Assembly (NCBI GenBank): GCA_964620125.1
Contig: CAZUGQ010000007.1
Span: 45,100-109,099 of the forward strand
Direction of reading: 5' to 3'
Origin: OLB6 sp964620125
Lineage (GTDB): Bacteria > Bacteroidota > Ignavibacteria > Kapaibacteriales > Kapaibacteriaceae
Length of the DNA stretch: 64,000 bases
Each line of letters opens with the position of its first letter. The stretch's first letter is position 1. The notes beneath the pieces are model-generated. The model saw only the letters and a program-made list of their open reading frames with translations. It had not been told where the DNA came from and ran no database searches. Shown here piece after piece: positions 9,286 to 18,723 of this stretch. Both the position numbers and the translations under genes were made by a program.

Positions 9286-10908
9286 CTACTGTAGCTGGGC
9301 GATCTTTTTCGCCTCGTCGAATAATTCCAAGGACTTCTTGGTTTGAGCATCTATCTGCAGCATCACTGCGGTGTACCCGTTGTTGTTAAAGATGGCCCGA
9401 CCTATTTGGGCCTTCACAACGGTCTTGAGGAAACGTTCGTCAAAGGCATATTCGTCTGCCTTCCACTCAATGCTGTCCTGTTTTGCAAAGTCGCGCATAA
9501 TGTCCATGTCTGCTTCACTTACAGAGAAGCTTTTCAGGAACTTGGACAAATTCCCTTCATAAGCAGAACGTATTTCACGACCTCGTTGCTTCATAATCTG
9601 GTCAGCCGTCTTCCAGAAGAGATTTCGTGCACGAAGCTTTCGGGCAAGTAGGCCGATGGTGTCGGACTTAACGATGTAGTCAGGTGTAATACCACCACCG
9701 CCATATACCGTGCGACCTTTGGAGGTTTTGTACTTGGGCCTCGTATTCACATTGTCGTCCGACACATCTTGCTGGTGTTCGATGTTATCGCCCTCAGCTC
9801 CCTCTTCTCGTCCTTCGCCGCTGTAATAAGCTTCTTTGTCCTTGTATGGACGCTGTATGAGTCTGCCTGAAGGAGTATAGTATCGAGAAACCGTTAGTCG
9901 AATGGCGGATCCATCACCGAGTGGGTACTGGCGTTGTACGAGCCCCTTTCCAAAAGAAGTCTGACCAACAACGATTCCTCGATCAAGGTCTTGCACAGCA
10001 CCTGACACGATTTCGCTTGCTGAAGCTGAACCACCGTTGATCATCACCACCAAGGGAATGTTTTCGAGCTCTCCCATGCTAGTGGCAATCATGTCTTCGT
10101 CGAACTCAGGTCGGCGCCCCTTGGTATATACGATTTTCTTTCCGTCCGCGATAAACTCGTCGGCAATGCGGTATGCTTGATCCAAGTAGCCGCCAGGATT
10201 GCCACGCAAGTCCAACAGCAGTTTTTTCATGCCTTGCGCCCGTAGGTTACGCGCTGCAGTTACAATCTCGTCATGTGTTGTAGCACTAAACCTGTTGGCA
10301 GTGATATACCCAACGTCCGTTCCGTCGATGATAAACGATGCGTCGACTGAATTGAGTGGAATCTTGTCGCGCGTGATGTCGAATGCCAGCAACTCCTGCT
10401 CGCCTGCTCTGCGGATATGAACACGAACCTTAGTACCCTTCGGGCCGCGCAACTTCTTTGGTACGGTGCTGCGGGTAAGGCCTATAGCTGTTGAGTCGTC
10501 AATCCGAACAATCTTGTCGCCAGCAAGAATTCCCAATGCCTCGCTTGGACCACCAGCGATGGGTGATACGATGGTTATGGTATCGTTGATAATGTCGAAC
10601 TCTACACCGATACCCTCGAACGAGCCGGAGAATTCCTCCTCTACACGCTCCATTTCCTTGGCGGGTATGTACACCGAGTGCGGATCCAGTTCCTCGAGCA
10701 TTCCACGTAGGGCAGCTTCGGTAAGCTTTTGCGTGTCTACTTCCTCAACGTATCCTTTGGCTGCCAAAGAAAGCACCTCACTGAACTTTCGTGCCTGCTC
10801 AAATACGGAATCACCACTTACGGCGGGTTGTACGTAGAACGCCAATCCAATGCCAACGGCAATGGATACGAGAACAAGGGCGGTTAGCCGAGATGGATTC
10901 ATCTTCAT
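9286..10908 (-). CDS. ctpA: S41 family C-terminal processing peptidase
   Basis: 540 residues. A signal or anchor helix at about 7-30 is followed by a helical region, a PDZ domain (about 88-170, SFEGIGVEFDIINDTITIV) and the S41 protease core. The catalytic Ser298 lies in NGGSASASEIVSG and the general-base Lys321 in TSFGKGLVQ, spaced as in CtpA/Prc. The C-terminal 150 residues are a charged helical extension. These periplasmic serine proteases trim or degrade exported proteins. The gene follows a TAnnTTTG-like element with a leader of about 23 bases and leads the operon with the DUF3108 and kinase genes. Confidence 0.93.
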   Translation of the reverse strand: MKMNPSRLTALVLVSIAVGIGLAFYVQPAVSGDSVFEQARKFSEVLSLAAKGYVEEVDTQKLTEAALRGMLEELDPHSVYIPAKEMERVEEEFSGSFEGIGVEFDIINDTITIVSPIAGGPSEALGILAGDKIVRIDDSTAIGLTRSTVPKKLRGPKGTKVRVHIRRAGEQELLAFDITRDKIPLNSVDASFIIDGTDVGYITANRFSATTHDEIVTAARNLRAQGMKKLLLDLRGNPGGYLDQAYRIADEFIADGKKIVYTKGRRPEFDEDMIATSMGELENIPLVVMINGGSASASEIVSGAVQDLDRGIVVGQTSFGKGLVQRQYPLGDGSAIRLTVSRYYTPSGRLIQRPYKDKEAYYSGEGREEGAEGDNIEHQQDVSDDNVNTRPKYKTSKGRTVYGGGGITPDYIVKSDTIGLLARKLRARNLFWKTADQIMKQRGREIRSAYEGNLSKFLKSFSVSEADMDIMRDFAKQDSIEWKADEYAFDERFLKTVVKAQIGRAIFNNNGYTAVMLQIDAQTKKSLELFDEAKKIAQLQ

Positions 10909-10931
10909 GCGGTTTTATCGGAAGTAGGCTG

Positions 10932-10939
10932 CAAAACTA
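10932..10939 (-). promoter_or_regulatory. TAnnTTTG -7-like element before ctpA
   Basis: On the minus strand the sequence reads TAGTTTTG, an exact TAnnTTTG match, about 23 bases upstream of the ctpA ATG (10908). This is a normal short-leader geometry for a Bacteroidota-type promoter. The -33 element is not obvious. Confidence 0.4.
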
Positions 10940-10952
10940 CAATTAGCCTGAT

Positions 10953-11003
10953 GCGTAGCCACCTGACGTACAGCCAAAGGGGCCAGTGTACCTCGGGCTA
11001 CGC
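10953..11003 (-). terminator. Inverted repeat after the IgGFc/T9SS gene, possible terminator
   Basis: GCGTAGCC (10953-10960) and GGCTACGC (10996-11003) are perfect 8-base arms around a 35-base loop that can form a further stem. The structure begins right after the stop of the minus-strand gene ending at 11005. There is no immediate T run on the transcript, so a Rho-independent mechanism is not certain. Confidence 0.35.
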
Positions 11004-11004
11004 T

Positions 11005-14004
11005 CTACCTAACCACAACGCTCGAGGTTTCAGTTCCCCCATCATGCACGGCGATAAGCAGGTACGTGCCCTGAGCCATGTGGCGAACATCCAATTGGAA
11101 GTCTGAGCTAGCGCCGCCACGCCAGGTTCTGCGCGAAATCAAAGCCCCCTGCACATCAACAACATCAAGCGTGAGCGCAGTCGTTGGCGTCTTCGTTCGG
11201 ATGTACAGCACATCCGTTGCGGGCAAGGGCATGGTAAGGAGCCTATTCGTGATGGAGGTGGTGTTGGCGAAGACGGGTACATCACAGCGACTAAGCCCCT
11301 GGAACGTGACTGCCTGTGCATTGCTAGCAACTTCCAGCAGCTTTGCAAGGCAGCCATTCGAGAATGCCAGCGTGTCCAGATCGGTTTGCCCGTTCACTAC
11401 CAAGGGTTCATAACAAACCATCAGTGGTACACGACCTCCGGGCGGAATAGTAATGGGCAACTGATGCGCAGGTACGGAGAATAGCAGATTACGGTAAACG
11501 AATACACTGCTTACAGTTTGGTCGAAGTACCCATAGTTGGAAAGCCAAACACTGTCGCACATCACCTCACCAAGAGGTGTACTGCCAAGTGGTACACTAC
11601 TGAACCAACCTTGCTCATCAACAATTGCAAGGGTGAAGCCCGGTATCGTATCATAGATCTCGCGTCTGTTACCAGCAGAGTCCTCAGCCATGATGCCATA
11701 AATGGCATCGTGTAGTGGATCCTGAACAACAACGGTGTAGCGGTGAACCTGCACGGATTGCGAAACGGGTTCAACTGTGCAGTTCACCAACGACGCATCG
11801 ATAACTGATGTAAACAGAATGCCGTAGTCCAGGTCTCGATCGTCACCAACAACGAGTACATGGTTGGAATCACATGGAGCTGCCGAGAGCACGGTATAGG
11901 GTGGTTCGGTGTCGGCACGAACATCCACAAGCAACCGGTATGCGGCACGCCTTACACATGTATCACCGATGTACAGCGTGTCTTCGGCAACACCGATGCT
12001 CTCTATCTGACTACATATCACCACAGCCACAGTCTCGCCAGGCTGTACCACACGTGGTAGCATCGGCTCCGTAATGGTGGCACCCAAGGCTGTTGATAGT
12101 GCGGTAATAGCGTGAGCAGTCTGCCCGTAGTTCTCGATAAGCACGGTATCACATCGCAAACGATTGATCGGAACAACCACAGAAATAGTCGCGGGTTCCA
12201 GGTCGCTACCGCGCCCAACGGCACCGATGGTATAACCAGGGATGGTGTACGTTTCTGACGATACCTGACGCACATTGTCCGTTGCCTCCACAGCAAACTG
12301 ACCATCCATATACGGATTGTTGAGTGTGGCTGTGAATCCAACAACTGATACGGGTGGAGAGAATGTATCTAGGGTCACGGTGGCGTTTACTTCGGACCCA
12401 GGCAGCACGCGAGCACTGCGGATGCGCGAGTCCCCCAGTACACTATCTGATACCACACCTCTAAAAACGCCACAGGCGGCTGACCCGGAAATCTCTGGCG
12501 GAAGTACGTCCAAAGGGCGGAATGCCATACCTCCGATGTAACCATAAGAATTTGCTTCACCGTAGCCGTACACGTAAATGCCAAACGTGGTGTCGGCTGT
12601 AATGTGGTGAATGCCATCGGTCATGTTCACTTGCAGGTAGGAGTAATCCGTTCCACCAATAGGAAAGGCACTAACGGCGGGAAAGGGAGCTCCATCAAGC
12701 TGCAACGAGCTTACACTCGCAGTGGGAATAACAACGTTGAGGAACTGCTCAACATAAATCCGTTCGCCCTGAACAACAGTGCCACTAATGGATAGCGAAT
12801 ACTCATGCGCTTGAATGCTCACAAATCGGTACGAATCCATGAATTGTTCTGCCGGCGGTACAAGCATCATGAATGGATCTCCAAGTCTGGCTCCACCAAC
12901 GCCGGGAGCGCCACCCGATTTTTTAAGCATTGCCACCATCGAAGGTTTTGTTGTGCGTACCTCGGCGGCCTGCACAAGCAAACCTTCGTAAAAACTGCCT
13001 GCATTAAGATTTGCAACGGGCATTCCATCTACGAACACTTCGGTACTGTCGAAAGCAGCGATCACGCGAAACCGCGAATCACTTCCTGGCAGTTCATTAC
13101 TGCTAAGTGCAAGCGGAAAAATGAACGCTGTTTTACCCCAGGTTCGAATGGGATTCATCTGTTCAATCAAACAGTCACGCGAGCCAAGGAATGACTGATC
13201 TTCAATTGGCAATACTGCGCGCTGGTGTCCACCGAATACTGCCACCGGCTTGCTAGCACGAACTTGCGTCCCCGTGAGGTCGGCAAAACGGTCAATATCT
13301 GGGTGAATCTGCACCAGGTACACCTGACCCTGATTCAGAGTTATCGTCTGTGCCTCACCTGCCTCACTCTTCATAGTGGCAGCGGTTGGCCGAAACGTCA
13401 CCGTGGTATTATCCTCTGTAGCCACAATGCAGAACTGCGATGGTGTGGAGGTGCCCTCCAGTGGAAGACCAACCGACAACCCGCCATCAATGTCGCTTGT
13501 ATAGGATGCAACAACGTAATCTTCGGCAAGAGCATCTGTTGGAAGAACAAGGAATGCTTCCGACGTGAGCACGCCCTGGTTAAGGGCATACACGGTTACA
13601 TCCGAATCCGCGGTCACGTGAATCGTGTTCTCAGCAATCTCTTCCGTTTGCATTGTGCTGAAATCGATTTGACCGCTTCGATTCCACCCAACAAGCTCGT
13701 ACGGTTTCACGTAGGTATGGAACTCGTACATCTGTGTGGGATCCGTAATCTGAAATGGTTCAACCCGCACTGCACCCGCTGCATCCTTCAAGATGATCCT
13801 GCCACGAGTGGGTTGCTCGGCGCCGATGTAGATGAACACCTCATGTTGCAGCCTCAATGCCGGGTTTTCATCCAACACATCGTACTGGTTATGAAAGTTT
13901 GGCATAAGGGCAAACCAGAAATCCCTACCCTTGCTGTCAGGCACGTCTTGCCCAAACACCGGCTGCACACACCCAACAAGTACGGTGCCGATTATCCAGC
14001 GCAC
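11005..14004 (-). CDS. Large IgGFc-binding-domain protein with T9SS sorting domain
   Basis: 999 residues from the GTG at 14004, which is directly followed by a signal peptide ending in VFGQ. The open frame extends to a TTG at 14160, but that adds a non-signal segment. The N-terminal about 500 residues match the IgGFc-binding module (GRDFWFALMPNFHN; VASYTSD; RASKPVAVFGGHQ; a YGYGEANSYGYIGG end). Two or three repeated 170-residue segments with Cys pairs follow (CGVFRGVVSD, CDTVLIENYG, CDSVWLSNYG). The last about 80 residues are a T9SS C-terminal domain. It is a predicted surface adhesin; ligand unknown. Paralogues lie at 27669-30041 and 34096-35409. Confidence 0.85.
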   Translation of the reverse strand: MRWIIGTVLVGCVQPVFGQDVPDSKGRDFWFALMPNFHNQYDVLDENPALRLQHEVFIYIGAEQPTRGRIILKDAAGAVRVEPFQITDPTQMYEFHTYVKPYELVGWNRSGQIDFSTMQTEEIAENTIHVTADSDVTVYALNQGVLTSEAFLVLPTDALAEDYVVASYTSDIDGGLSVGLPLEGTSTPSQFCIVATEDNTTVTFRPTAATMKSEAGEAQTITLNQGQVYLVQIHPDIDRFADLTGTQVRASKPVAVFGGHQRAVLPIEDQSFLGSRDCLIEQMNPIRTWGKTAFIFPLALSSNELPGSDSRFRVIAAFDSTEVFVDGMPVANLNAGSFYEGLLVQAAEVRTTKPSMVAMLKKSGGAPGVGGARLGDPFMMLVPPAEQFMDSYRFVSIQAHEYSLSISGTVVQGERIYVEQFLNVVIPTASVSSLQLDGAPFPAVSAFPIGGTDYSYLQVNMTDGIHHITADTTFGIYVYGYGEANSYGYIGGMAFRPLDVLPPEISGSAACGVFRGVVSDSVLGDSRIRSARVLPGSEVNATVTLDTFSPPVSVVGFTATLNNPYMDGQFAVEATDNVRQVSSETYTIPGYTIGAVGRGSDLEPATISVVVPINRLRCDTVLIENYGQTAHAITALSTALGATITEPMLPRVVQPGETVAVVICSQIESIGVAEDTLYIGDTCVRRAAYRLLVDVRADTEPPYTVLSAAPCDSNHVLVVGDDRDLDYGILFTSVIDASLVNCTVEPVSQSVQVHRYTVVVQDPLHDAIYGIMAEDSAGNRREIYDTIPGFTLAIVDEQGWFSSVPLGSTPLGEVMCDSVWLSNYGYFDQTVSSVFVYRNLLFSVPAHQLPITIPPGGRVPLMVCYEPLVVNGQTDLDTLAFSNGCLAKLLEVASNAQAVTFQGLSRCDVPVFANTTSITNRLLTMPLPATDVLYIRTKTPTTALTLDVVDVQGALISRRTWRGGASSDFQLDVRHMAQGTYLLIAVHDGGTETSSVVVR

Positions 14005-14186
14005 GAAGACTTTGGCAACGGAACGTTGCGCTCTCTGGATCTCTGGTGAATCTATTGGCACCCTGTACTCCGCAGCGACGTTGATCGTGATGGAGATTGC
14101 CAGACCGACGATGGTGAAAAGAGTTTCAATTAGTTCATCGGCATATTGTAATGTACGCAACCTAACACCAACAATCCCCCAGCTTC

Positions 14187-14717
14187 ATGCGCCGTTACAC
14201 GTACTCCGAACTACTAGCTCAGCGCCTTACCGAGGAACAGGCTACCAGACTGCCCCGCCACCCGATAACTGTGGTGCTGCAGAACGTTCGAAGTTTGTAC
14301 AACGTAGGAAGCATTTTTCGATCAGCTGACGCATTTCGAATCCAGAAACTCATCCTCGCTGGGTACACGCCATCGCCCCCTTCCGCAGAGATCAGCAAGA
14401 CGGCCTTGGGGTCGGTTAACACGGTGCCGTTCCTTCATGCACCTTCCATTCACTCTGCATTGGATGAATTGTTGGAAGGGGGCTGGAGGCTCTGCGCAGT
14501 GGAGCTGGCAACTCCATCCAGACAAATGAGTGCTATAACACCGGAGATGTATCCACTGGCACTGATACTTGGCAACGAACTTACTGGTGTTACCGAGGAT
14601 GTTCTTGACAGGTGTAGCCTTGCCGTGCACATTCCGATGTACGGCGTTAAACACAGCCTGAATGTTGCCGTTGCTGCTGGAATAGCCATGTACGAAGCCG
14701 TGCGGTTGATGCCGTAA
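14187..14717 (+). CDS. SpoU/TrmH family RNA 2'-O-methyltransferase
   Basis: 176 residues of the SPOUT (trefoil-knot) methyltransferase superfamily. The three signature motifs are present in order: VRSLYNVGSIFRSADAF (about 35-51), LILGNELTGV (about 125-134) and IPMYGVKHSLNVAVAAGIA (about 148-166), where the last builds the AdoMet-binding knot and the Asn and Arg are catalytic. It would 2'-O-methylate a tRNA or rRNA ribose; the exact target is not determinable. Its length fits TrmH-type members without the N-terminal L30e-like domain. It starts a plus-strand run with the MqnA-like and transaldolase genes. Confidence 0.9.
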   Translation: MRRYTYSELLAQRLTEEQATRLPRHPITVVLQNVRSLYNVGSIFRSADAFRIQKLILAGYTPSPPSAEISKTALGSVNTVPFLHAPSIHSALDELLEGGWRLCAVELATPSRQMSAITPEMYPLALILGNELTGVTEDVLDRCSLAVHIPMYGVKHSLNVAVAAGIAMYEAVRLMP

Positions 14718-14725
14718 CTTTAGGC

Positions 14726-15529
14726 ATGCGCATAGCCATTCCGGACCATCCGCTCGTTGCACCGCTGGTGCAAAACGCTGTCGGCGTTTGTGAACGTCTG
14801 GGCTGGACGTTGCTCCGCGTTTCTGCTGACCAAGCCGAGGATATGCTCGCAACAAACCGAGCTGACGTTGCCCTCGTTAGCCCGCTTGCTTATGGCAAGG
14901 CATCAGGTATCGTTGAATACAACATCGTTCCAAACACCTGTGTAGCGCTTTCGGAGTATACCGCTACGATGGGGATCATCTTCCCACATGATGTGGCATC
15001 GATTCGTAAGATCGGTGCTGAAAACCCAAACAACTTTCTTGTGGTTATCGGAGCTTTGATGTTGCGCGAGCGTTACGAGGCTTCGGCAGAGCCAGTACTT
15101 CGAATACCATCAGAATCGACGGCACGTGAATCAGCAGTAACGGTTGACTGTATCATCGGTGAACCGCAGTCATCGTCTCGAAACGCTCTGCTGGACGTAA
15201 GTGAGGAGTTCTACGACTTCGTGGAAAGCCCTCTTCCCGTTTTTCTCTGGGTATGCAGACTTGACGGTGAAACAGACAAGCTTTCCGAAGCAATACAGTC
15301 GATGGCCAATCGAGATCTACCTGAAGTTGTTGTTACCGAGCAGATTCCACTGTACGGCGACTCTTTCCCACGTGAAGGCAAAATTCTGTACCGGTGGTCG
15401 GACGACGTAGAAGAAGGACTCACTGCCGTTTTGAACCTCCTCTACTTTCACCAAACCCTCAACAACCTTCCAGAAATCAAACTGCTCCCTTCGGAGTTTT
15501 CAACGGATGATCACTCACCAACACAATAA
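14726..15529 (+). CDS. MqnA/MqnD-like periplasmic-binding-fold protein
   Basis: 267 residues. ADVALVSPLAYGK, YNIVPNTCVA and a late DVSEEFYDFVESPLPVFLWVCR segment follow the pattern of the VitK2 biosynthesis family (chorismate dehydratase MqnA and relatives), which use a solute-binding-protein fold for futalosine-pathway menaquinone synthesis. The usual IPYLN start of MqnA is replaced by RIAIPDHPLVAPL, so the sequence is divergent and an altered substrate is possible. No signal peptide. It lies 8 bases after the methyltransferase and 8 bases before the transaldolase, suggesting co-transcription. Confident of fold, less of function. Confidence 0.6.
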   Translation: MRIAIPDHPLVAPLVQNAVGVCERLGWTLLRVSADQAEDMLATNRADVALVSPLAYGKASGIVEYNIVPNTCVALSEYTATMGIIFPHDVASIRKIGAENPNNFLVVIGALMLRERYEASAEPVLRIPSESTARESAVTVDCIIGEPQSSSRNALLDVSEEFYDFVESPLPVFLWVCRLDGETDKLSEAIQSMANRDLPEVVVTEQIPLYGDSFPREGKILYRWSDDVEEGLTAVLNLLYFHQTLNNLPEIKLLPSEFSTDDHSPTQ

Positions 15530-15537
15530 CACCAGCC

Positions 15538-16197
15538 ATGCAACTCTACGTAGACAGTGCCAACCTTAAGGACATTCGTCATGCAGCCTCGCTGGGCTTC
15601 ATCAGCGGCGTAACCACCAACCCTTCTCTCCTTGCGAAGGAAGATCCATCATTGGACATCAAGGAGCTTATCCTTGATATTCACAGAACCGTTGGCGGGC
15701 ATGTAAGTGTGGAAGTTGTTAGTACGGATACCGATGGCATGCTTCGTGAAGCTGACGACATCCTCAGCTGGTTCCCAGATGCCACCATCAAGATCCCGTT
15801 CATACCCGCCGGACTTGCTGCAGTACGCGAGCTCTCCAACCGTGATATTCCAACGAACGTTACGCTGTGCTTCACCGCTCTGCAGGCTCTTGTAGCTGCC
15901 AATGCTGGTGCCACCTATGTAAGCATCTTTCTTGGCAGGCTGGATGATATAGGAACCGATGGTGTGCAGGCTATTGAAGACGCTGCGGAGATATGGGACG
16001 TTCATCAACTTGATGCCATTATCATTGCCGCATCTCTCAGACATCCAATGCATGTACTGGCCTGTGCCAAGGCTGGGGCACACATCGCAACGGTTCCATA
16101 CAAAGTGTTGCTGCAATGCCTGAATCACCCACTCACTGACAAGGGGCTTGAGGCATTCCTGGCTGATGCTCAAAGGATGAATGCGGCAAAGGCATGA
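15538..16197 (+). CDS. tal: Transaldolase / fructose-6-phosphate aldolase-like
   Basis: 219 residues, the short TalC/FSA-type class I aldolase family. The N-terminal LYVDSANLKDI and GVTTNPSL motifs, the Schiff-base Lys85 in ATIKIPF, and YVSIFLGRLDDIGTDG all fit. It acts in the non-oxidative pentose phosphate pathway, or cleaves fructose 6-phosphate; the two activities cannot be separated by eye. Its TGA overlaps the ATG of the next gene. Confidence 0.92.
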   Translation: MQLYVDSANLKDIRHAASLGFISGVTTNPSLLAKEDPSLDIKELILDIHRTVGGHVSVEVVSTDTDGMLREADDILSWFPDATIKIPFIPAGLAAVRELSNRDIPTNVTLCFTALQALVAANAGATYVSIFLGRLDDIGTDGVQAIEDAAEIWDVHQLDAIIIAASLRHPMHVLACAKAGAHIATVPYKVLLQCLNHPLTDKGLEAFLADAQRMNAAKA

Positions 16198-16685
16198 TGT
16201 TCACAACCATCCTTGTCTGGACACTTCTTGCTGCATTTCCCTCCCAGCCCAAGAGCATTGGTCTGCAGGCAATGCCGTTTACGCTCCAAGACCAGTTTGA
16301 AAATGAATGGAAATGGGAAAACCACTGGAAGGGTAAACCCGTTGTCCTGGTACTGAGCGACTGGAAAGGCAGTGACTACACTACAGCGTGGACTGACCCA
16401 CTTACCCAGCGGTTCAAGGATAAAGTTCAGTTTGTTGCCGTTGCTGATGTATCCCTTGCACCTTCCTTCGTTCACGGCCTCATACGTTCGCGCTTTCGTG
16501 ATGCCTATTCGTACTCCATCCTTCTGGACTGGGAGGGTGATGTGTGCCGCTATTATAAAATGCAGGAAGGTTTGCCCAACGTGTTGTTCATTGACGGAAG
16601 TGGCCAGGTCCGTTTGCATACGTGGGGCAAAGGATCGAAGGATCATGTTGAGACCTTTGCCACTCAACTGGAAAGAATGCTCTAG
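16194..16685 (+). CDS. Small exported thioredoxin-fold-like protein
   Basis: 163 residues with a short N-terminal hydrophobic segment that looks like a signal peptide. The pattern GKPVVLVLSDWKGSDYTTAW, then VQFVAVADVS, then LPNVLFIDGSGQVRLHTWG resembles a thioredoxin-like domain of the YtfJ or peroxiredoxin-like type, but no CxxC is present, so a redox role is not supported. The ATG overlaps the transaldolase stop, and the TAG is followed at once by the TetR ATG, so it belongs to the same plus-strand operon. Function unknown. Confidence 0.65.
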   Translation: MMFTTILVWTLLAAFPSQPKSIGLQAMPFTLQDQFENEWKWENHWKGKPVVLVLSDWKGSDYTTAWTDPLTQRFKDKVQFVAVADVSLAPSFVHGLIRSRFRDAYSYSILLDWEGDVCRYYKMQEGLPNVLFIDGSGQVRLHTWGKGSKDHVETFATQLERML

Positions 16686-17345
16686 ATGCCGACAATCGTA
16701 GACAAGGACAAGAAGCGGCTTGACATCATCAATGCCGCCGCCAACGTTTTTGCACAGGCGGGCTATCACTCTTCCACGATACAGGACATTGCCAACAAGG
16801 CAGAGATTGGCAAGGGCACCGTATACGAATACTTCCGAACCAAGGAAGACCTGTTCCTTGCAGTGTACGATGTATGGATGAGTCAGTACGAAAACATCGT
16901 TCGGCAGCGAGTAGCCGCCGCCTCCGACGCACTTGCCAAGGTTGATGCAGTGCGAGAGAGTGCCGTTGAGTTTTATCGGCAGCGCGCTGCCCAAGCCCCC
17001 TTACTTCTTGAGTTCTGGGCACATGCCTTGCGCACTGACAATCCAGCCTTCCTTGAGCGCATCAACAGCACAAGGCGCTTTCTTCGGGAACTTGGTGAAC
17101 AGCTTACGATGGAACTCGTAGCTGCCAACTGGTTCACATCCGTTGATGCATCTGCATTTGCGCTTCTCGAAGCGGGGATCAGTGATGGCATCTTTCTTAC
17201 GTGGGTGCTTGACGGTCAGACGTTCCCACTCGAAAAAGCCTATACGTTCAGGCAAAGTCTTATCGGGCTCGGACTTCTCTCTGATGATGCACGTGCTGCG
17301 CTTGGTTCAAAACTCACTATCAAGTTGGAAAGGGGCTTGAAATAA
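16686..17345 (+). CDS. TetR/AcrR family transcriptional regulator
   Basis: 219 residues. The N-terminal helix-turn-helix is clear at about residues 12-57 (IINAAANVFAQAGYHSSTI, then IGKGTVYEYFRTKEDLF), the canonical TetR DNA-binding domain. The remainder is a helical ligand-binding or dimerisation domain without a recognisable ligand signature. Its target is unknown; the convergent acyltransferase-like gene and the upstream operon are possible targets (inference). The ATG directly follows the previous stop. Confidence 0.92.
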   Translation: MPTIVDKDKKRLDIINAAANVFAQAGYHSSTIQDIANKAEIGKGTVYEYFRTKEDLFLAVYDVWMSQYENIVRQRVAAASDALAKVDAVRESAVEFYRQRAAQAPLLLEFWAHALRTDNPAFLERINSTRRFLRELGEQLTMELVAANWFTSVDASAFALLEAGISDGIFLTWVLDGQTFPLEKAYTFRQSLIGLGLLSDDARAALGSKLTIKLERGLK

Positions 17346-17409
17346 CGCTGGTGAGTCACGTGCACACTTGCGTTCGCGAGTCCGCGTGAGTTCGATTACG
17401 TTGAGAATG

Positions 17410-18642
17410 TTATATCACCAGTATCAAGCCTACTACCGCATACGCAGCCCACATGAAGCGCTGCTTCCACGTAGCAGCCCACGGCTGACGTGCACACCAG
17501 TCAAACAGCCAGGCCATTGCCAGTGTGAGCACGATGATGCACAATGCCGCCACCATGCTTGCACCAATGGACAAGGAATGGTAATGCGTACGACCAATGC
17601 TTGATACCCAAGGCGTTCCGAACAACAGCACTAGATGGATTACATAGATCCAGAGCGACTTGGTTCCGAACACGGTGTACCACTTGCGCAGTGACCAGGT
17701 TCGTTCCAGCACCCAGACTGCCGTGCTAAACACGACTAACACCACGCCAACTCTACGAATGAACAGTGGAATGCTCATTGGTCCCTCCAACTCGGCGTTT
17801 GAAACGCCTGCCATCACAAGTCCTGCTTGGAGTGCTAGACCTGCTAGTGCGATAACACTTCCATATCGCCAACCCATACGCATCAGAACAGAGTCGCGCG
17901 TGGCTGCTGGAGCAACAGCAAGGCGTGAACCAATAAAGAGACCAACGAAGAAATAGGCACTGAACGGAAAGATGGGAAATAGCGACCCGGTGGAGGTGTT
18001 TACGTAGGCACGAATGAATGCTGGCATATCGTTCAATACTGCAAGATGCTGCATCAGCGGTGTTGCAAGAACGATGACAACTGCCGTGATCAGTGCACGT
18101 TGGCCCAGTTGATGCACACTTCGTGTTGACGAAGCAATCACGGCAAGCAGCAGAATCGTAACGCCGGTGAGGTGGAGGATATTCACGGCAAGAAATCCAT
18201 TCCATACAGGCTGCGGCACATAGGGAAGATCCCAAACACTGCTGGCTGGAAACATCATGAAGTAACCGATACCCATGATGGTAAATGCCCACCGAATACG
18301 CTTATTCAGCACATCCTCGCGCACGCGTCCGTCCTTCTCACGTTTGGTTGCAAAGGCATGAACGGCACCCGACACCATGAGAAAGATTGGTGCTGTAAAG
18401 CCACGAATTACATGCCACACGTTCCAAGGGAATTCCGTGAGCACGAGTTCTGTTCTCACCGCCAGCGCGTCGATCACATGCCCCTGCATCATGAACACCA
18501 TTGCCACAAATCGCGCCAGGTCCAGTGCATACAACCGTCCATCGGATACGCGAACACGCTCGGTTGCCGAAGCTCGGCTCAAGCCAAGCCATTCTAGTGG
18601 CAGTGCAACTGCACTGCGCATGATCAGGATAAGTTCAGACAC
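17410..18642 (-). CDS. Multi-pass membrane protein, DUF1624/acyltransferase-like
   Basis: 410 residues with about ten hydrophobic segments. The first motif block, LYALDLARFVAMVFMMQGHVIDAL, followed by WHVIRGFTAPIFLMVSGA, is the start typical of the heparan-alpha-glucosaminide N-acetyltransferase/DUF1624 and acyltransferase-3-like families, where the His of MQGH is conserved. Such proteins transfer acyl groups across the membrane onto sugars. The substrate is unknown. The start is either GTG 18642 or ATG 18621. It lies divergent to phytoene desaturase and convergent to the TetR gene. Confidence 0.8.
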   Translation of the reverse strand: MSELILIMRSAVALPLEWLGLSRASATERVRVSDGRLYALDLARFVAMVFMMQGHVIDALAVRTELVLTEFPWNVWHVIRGFTAPIFLMVSGAVHAFATKREKDGRVREDVLNKRIRWAFTIMGIGYFMMFPASSVWDLPYVPQPVWNGFLAVNILHLTGVTILLLAVIASSTRSVHQLGQRALITAVVIVLATPLMQHLAVLNDMPAFIRAYVNTSTGSLFPIFPFSAYFFVGLFIGSRLAVAPAATRDSVLMRMGWRYGSVIALAGLALQAGLVMAGVSNAELEGPMSIPLFIRRVGVVLVVFSTAVWVLERTWSLRKWYTVFGTKSLWIYVIHLVLLFGTPWVSSIGRTHYHSLSIGASMVAALCIIVLTLAMAWLFDWCARQPWAATWKQRFMWAAYAVVGLILVI

Positions 18643-18723
18643 AGTAGTGCAAATTCGCTGACGTTAACAGTAGTTCCACATGAACTGAAATTCACCGTTC
18701 CTTCACCCAGGTAGTATTGCCTC

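Noticed and set aside
13225..14049. 274-residue plus-strand open frame
   Set aside because: Antisense to the large IgGFc/T9SS protein, with no recognisable domain and atypical His/Cys-rich composition.
11005..14160. TTG start at 14160 for the large IgGFc/T9SS gene
   Set aside because: The GTG at 14004 is followed directly by a signal peptide; the longer version would bury it behind 52 residues and leave only 26 bases to the divergent gene.
16170..16994. 274-residue minus-strand open frame
   Set aside because: Antisense to the thioredoxin-like and TetR genes, both of which have good family matches.
17346..17409. Imperfect inverted repeat ACTTGCG/CGCGAGT between the convergent TetR and acyltransferase genes
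   Set aside because: One mismatch, very short loop and no T run; too weak to call a terminator or operator.
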